Shown one piece after another: positions 5,392-6,105 of a stretch of DNA of 6,105 bases. This stretch comes from Nodosilinea sp. BSH.14. GTDB lineage: Bacteria > Cyanobacteriota > Cyanobacteriia > Phormidesmidales > Phormidesmidaceae. Every line of letters begins with the position of its first letter. Within the stretch, counting starts at the first letter, position 1. The notes under the pieces were generated by a model. That model made no database searches, had not been told where the DNA came from, and saw only the letters and a program-made list of their open reading frames with translations. Where the stretch lies: assembly GCA_023264315.1 (NCBI GenBank), contig JALQST010000201.1:1-6105 (forward strand), given 5' to 3'. Position numbers and translations under genes: made by a program.

Positions 5392-6105
5392 ATGAAAGCC
5401 CTCGCCTCCCAGGATGCGAAGCGCATCGACCAGTTTTGCAAAGGGTGCGCACCTTCAAGGACTCTGATCTATCAATTCTGCAACAAAAGCCCAAGGCCCT
5501 CATGACCGGCGGCGACTGGGCCAAAATTGGCCGCCATGTGCTGACCTTTGTGAATTCCCTAGGAAAGTGGGGCAGCCTGTCTCTGCAAGACCTCGGCACC
5601 CAGTTTAAAGACCCCTTCTTGCAGCGGGCCGTTCCCCACATGTTCTCCTGGCCAGAGGTGCCCGTACTGGTCGGTATGTCGCTGCTGGCCTACCTCGATA
5701 ACGGCAATGCGGGCTTTCCCCAGGGCGGTTCCCTGGCCTTTGCCCAGGCGATTGAGCAGCGCTACCTGGCCCACGGTGGCGAAATTTATTATTCCACCCC
5801 CGTGGAACAGATTTTAGTGGAGGACGACCAAGCTGTGGGCGTGCGGCTGGCCGACCAACAGGAGTATCGCGCCCATCGGGTCATTTCCGCCTGCGATGAC
5901 TACCACACCCTCTTACACCTGCTGCAAGGGGAATATCTCCACCGTCGGCTAGAGAAGATCTACCGCAGCGATCTACCCATGCACACGCAGTTTCAGGTTT
6001 GCCTGGGCGTGAACCGCGATCTCTCTGCCGAGCCCCACTGGGCTACCTATCTACTCGATGAGCCCCTAACCATCGCCGGGGTCGAGCATTTTGAGATTGG
6101 CGTCA
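5392..6105 (+). pseudogene. FAD-dependent oxidoreductase (phytoene-desaturase-like, COG1233 class), 5'-truncated and frameshifted; runs off right edge
   Basis: Family-like sequence starts at ATG 5392 in one frame (MKALASQDAKRIDQFCKG) and continues in the next frame from about 5445 (VRTFKDSDLSILQQKPKALM), remaining open to the edge. Later stretches include FKDPFLQRAVPHMFSWPE, LAYLDNGNAGFPQGGSLAFA, YLAHGGEIYYSTPVEQILVEDD and LGVNRDLSAEPHW. These belong to the large NAD(P)/FAD-dependent oxidoreductases related to phytoene desaturase and carotenoid isomerase. Such proteins begin with a Rossmann FAD-binding GxGxxG motif and about 100-115 residues before the point where this homology starts. Here those residues are missing: a TAG stands in frame two codons upstream (5386-5388), and 5322-5391 encodes nothing similar. 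The two frames join at GGG 5443-5445; one additional G would restore a continuous reading. The first frame stops at 5503-5505. The 3' part could still be translated from ATG 5502, giving a protein without a cofactor-binding domain. A sequencing error could explain the frameshift but not the lost N-terminus. Confidence 0.7.

Noticed and set aside
5437..5450. Programmed -1 ribosomal frameshift at the GGG run in the oxidoreductase
   Set aside because: The codons TGC AAA GGG TGC do not form a canonical X-XXY-YYZ slippery heptamer, and the gene also lacks its N-terminal domain, so an indel is the simpler explanation.

Overview
The window looks like a moderately GC-rich cyanobacterial chromosome segment, probably from a filamentous Leptolyngbya/Nodosilinea-type lineage. 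This rests on the cyanobacterial flavour of ProB, on the TspO-like and DUF1361 membrane proteins, and on heptanucleotide tandem repeats plus small GC-rich hairpin repeats of the kind scattered through such genomes. The lineage is inferred from recognised protein families; no search was run.

Layout. On the minus strand (read right to left), murT (start 1732, stop 416) is followed by gatD (start 284, running off the left edge). Together they encode the two subunits of the lipid II isoglutaminyl synthase, which amidates the D-glutamate of peptidoglycan precursors. Their 131-bp spacer is filled with four GGGAGTC tandem repeats and two near-identical 38-39-bp units, each with a perfect 8-9-bp hairpin. 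A gene-free divergent region of about 460 bp (1733-2195) separates murT from the rightward genes. It contains a strong plus-strand intrinsic terminator (2074-2117) that no annotated plus-strand gene explains, so it marks a possible small RNA or a proB leader attenuator.

On the plus strand lie proB (glutamate 5-kinase with PUA domain, 2196-3323), a TspO/MBR-related 8-helix membrane protein (3330-4118), a DUF1361 multi-pass membrane protein (4180-5040) and yidD (5076-5321). Their short gaps of 6, 61 and 35 bp suggest a mostly co-directional, possibly co-transcribed run. Last comes the body of an FAD-dependent oxidoreductase of the phytoene-desaturase-like class (5392 to the right edge). It lacks its N-terminal FAD-binding Rossmann domain and carries a one-base frameshift near 5443-5445, so I call it a degraded or truncated gene.

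Functionally, murT/gatD act in cell-wall precursor modification, yidD in membrane protein insertion and proB in proline synthesis; the two membrane proteins are of unknown role. I did not find a clear new multi-gene system. The points most worth a second look are the unexplained terminator, the MurT that lacks the Cys4 zinc ribbon known from Firmicute MurT, the repeat-filled murT-gatD spacer, and the broken oxidoreductase.
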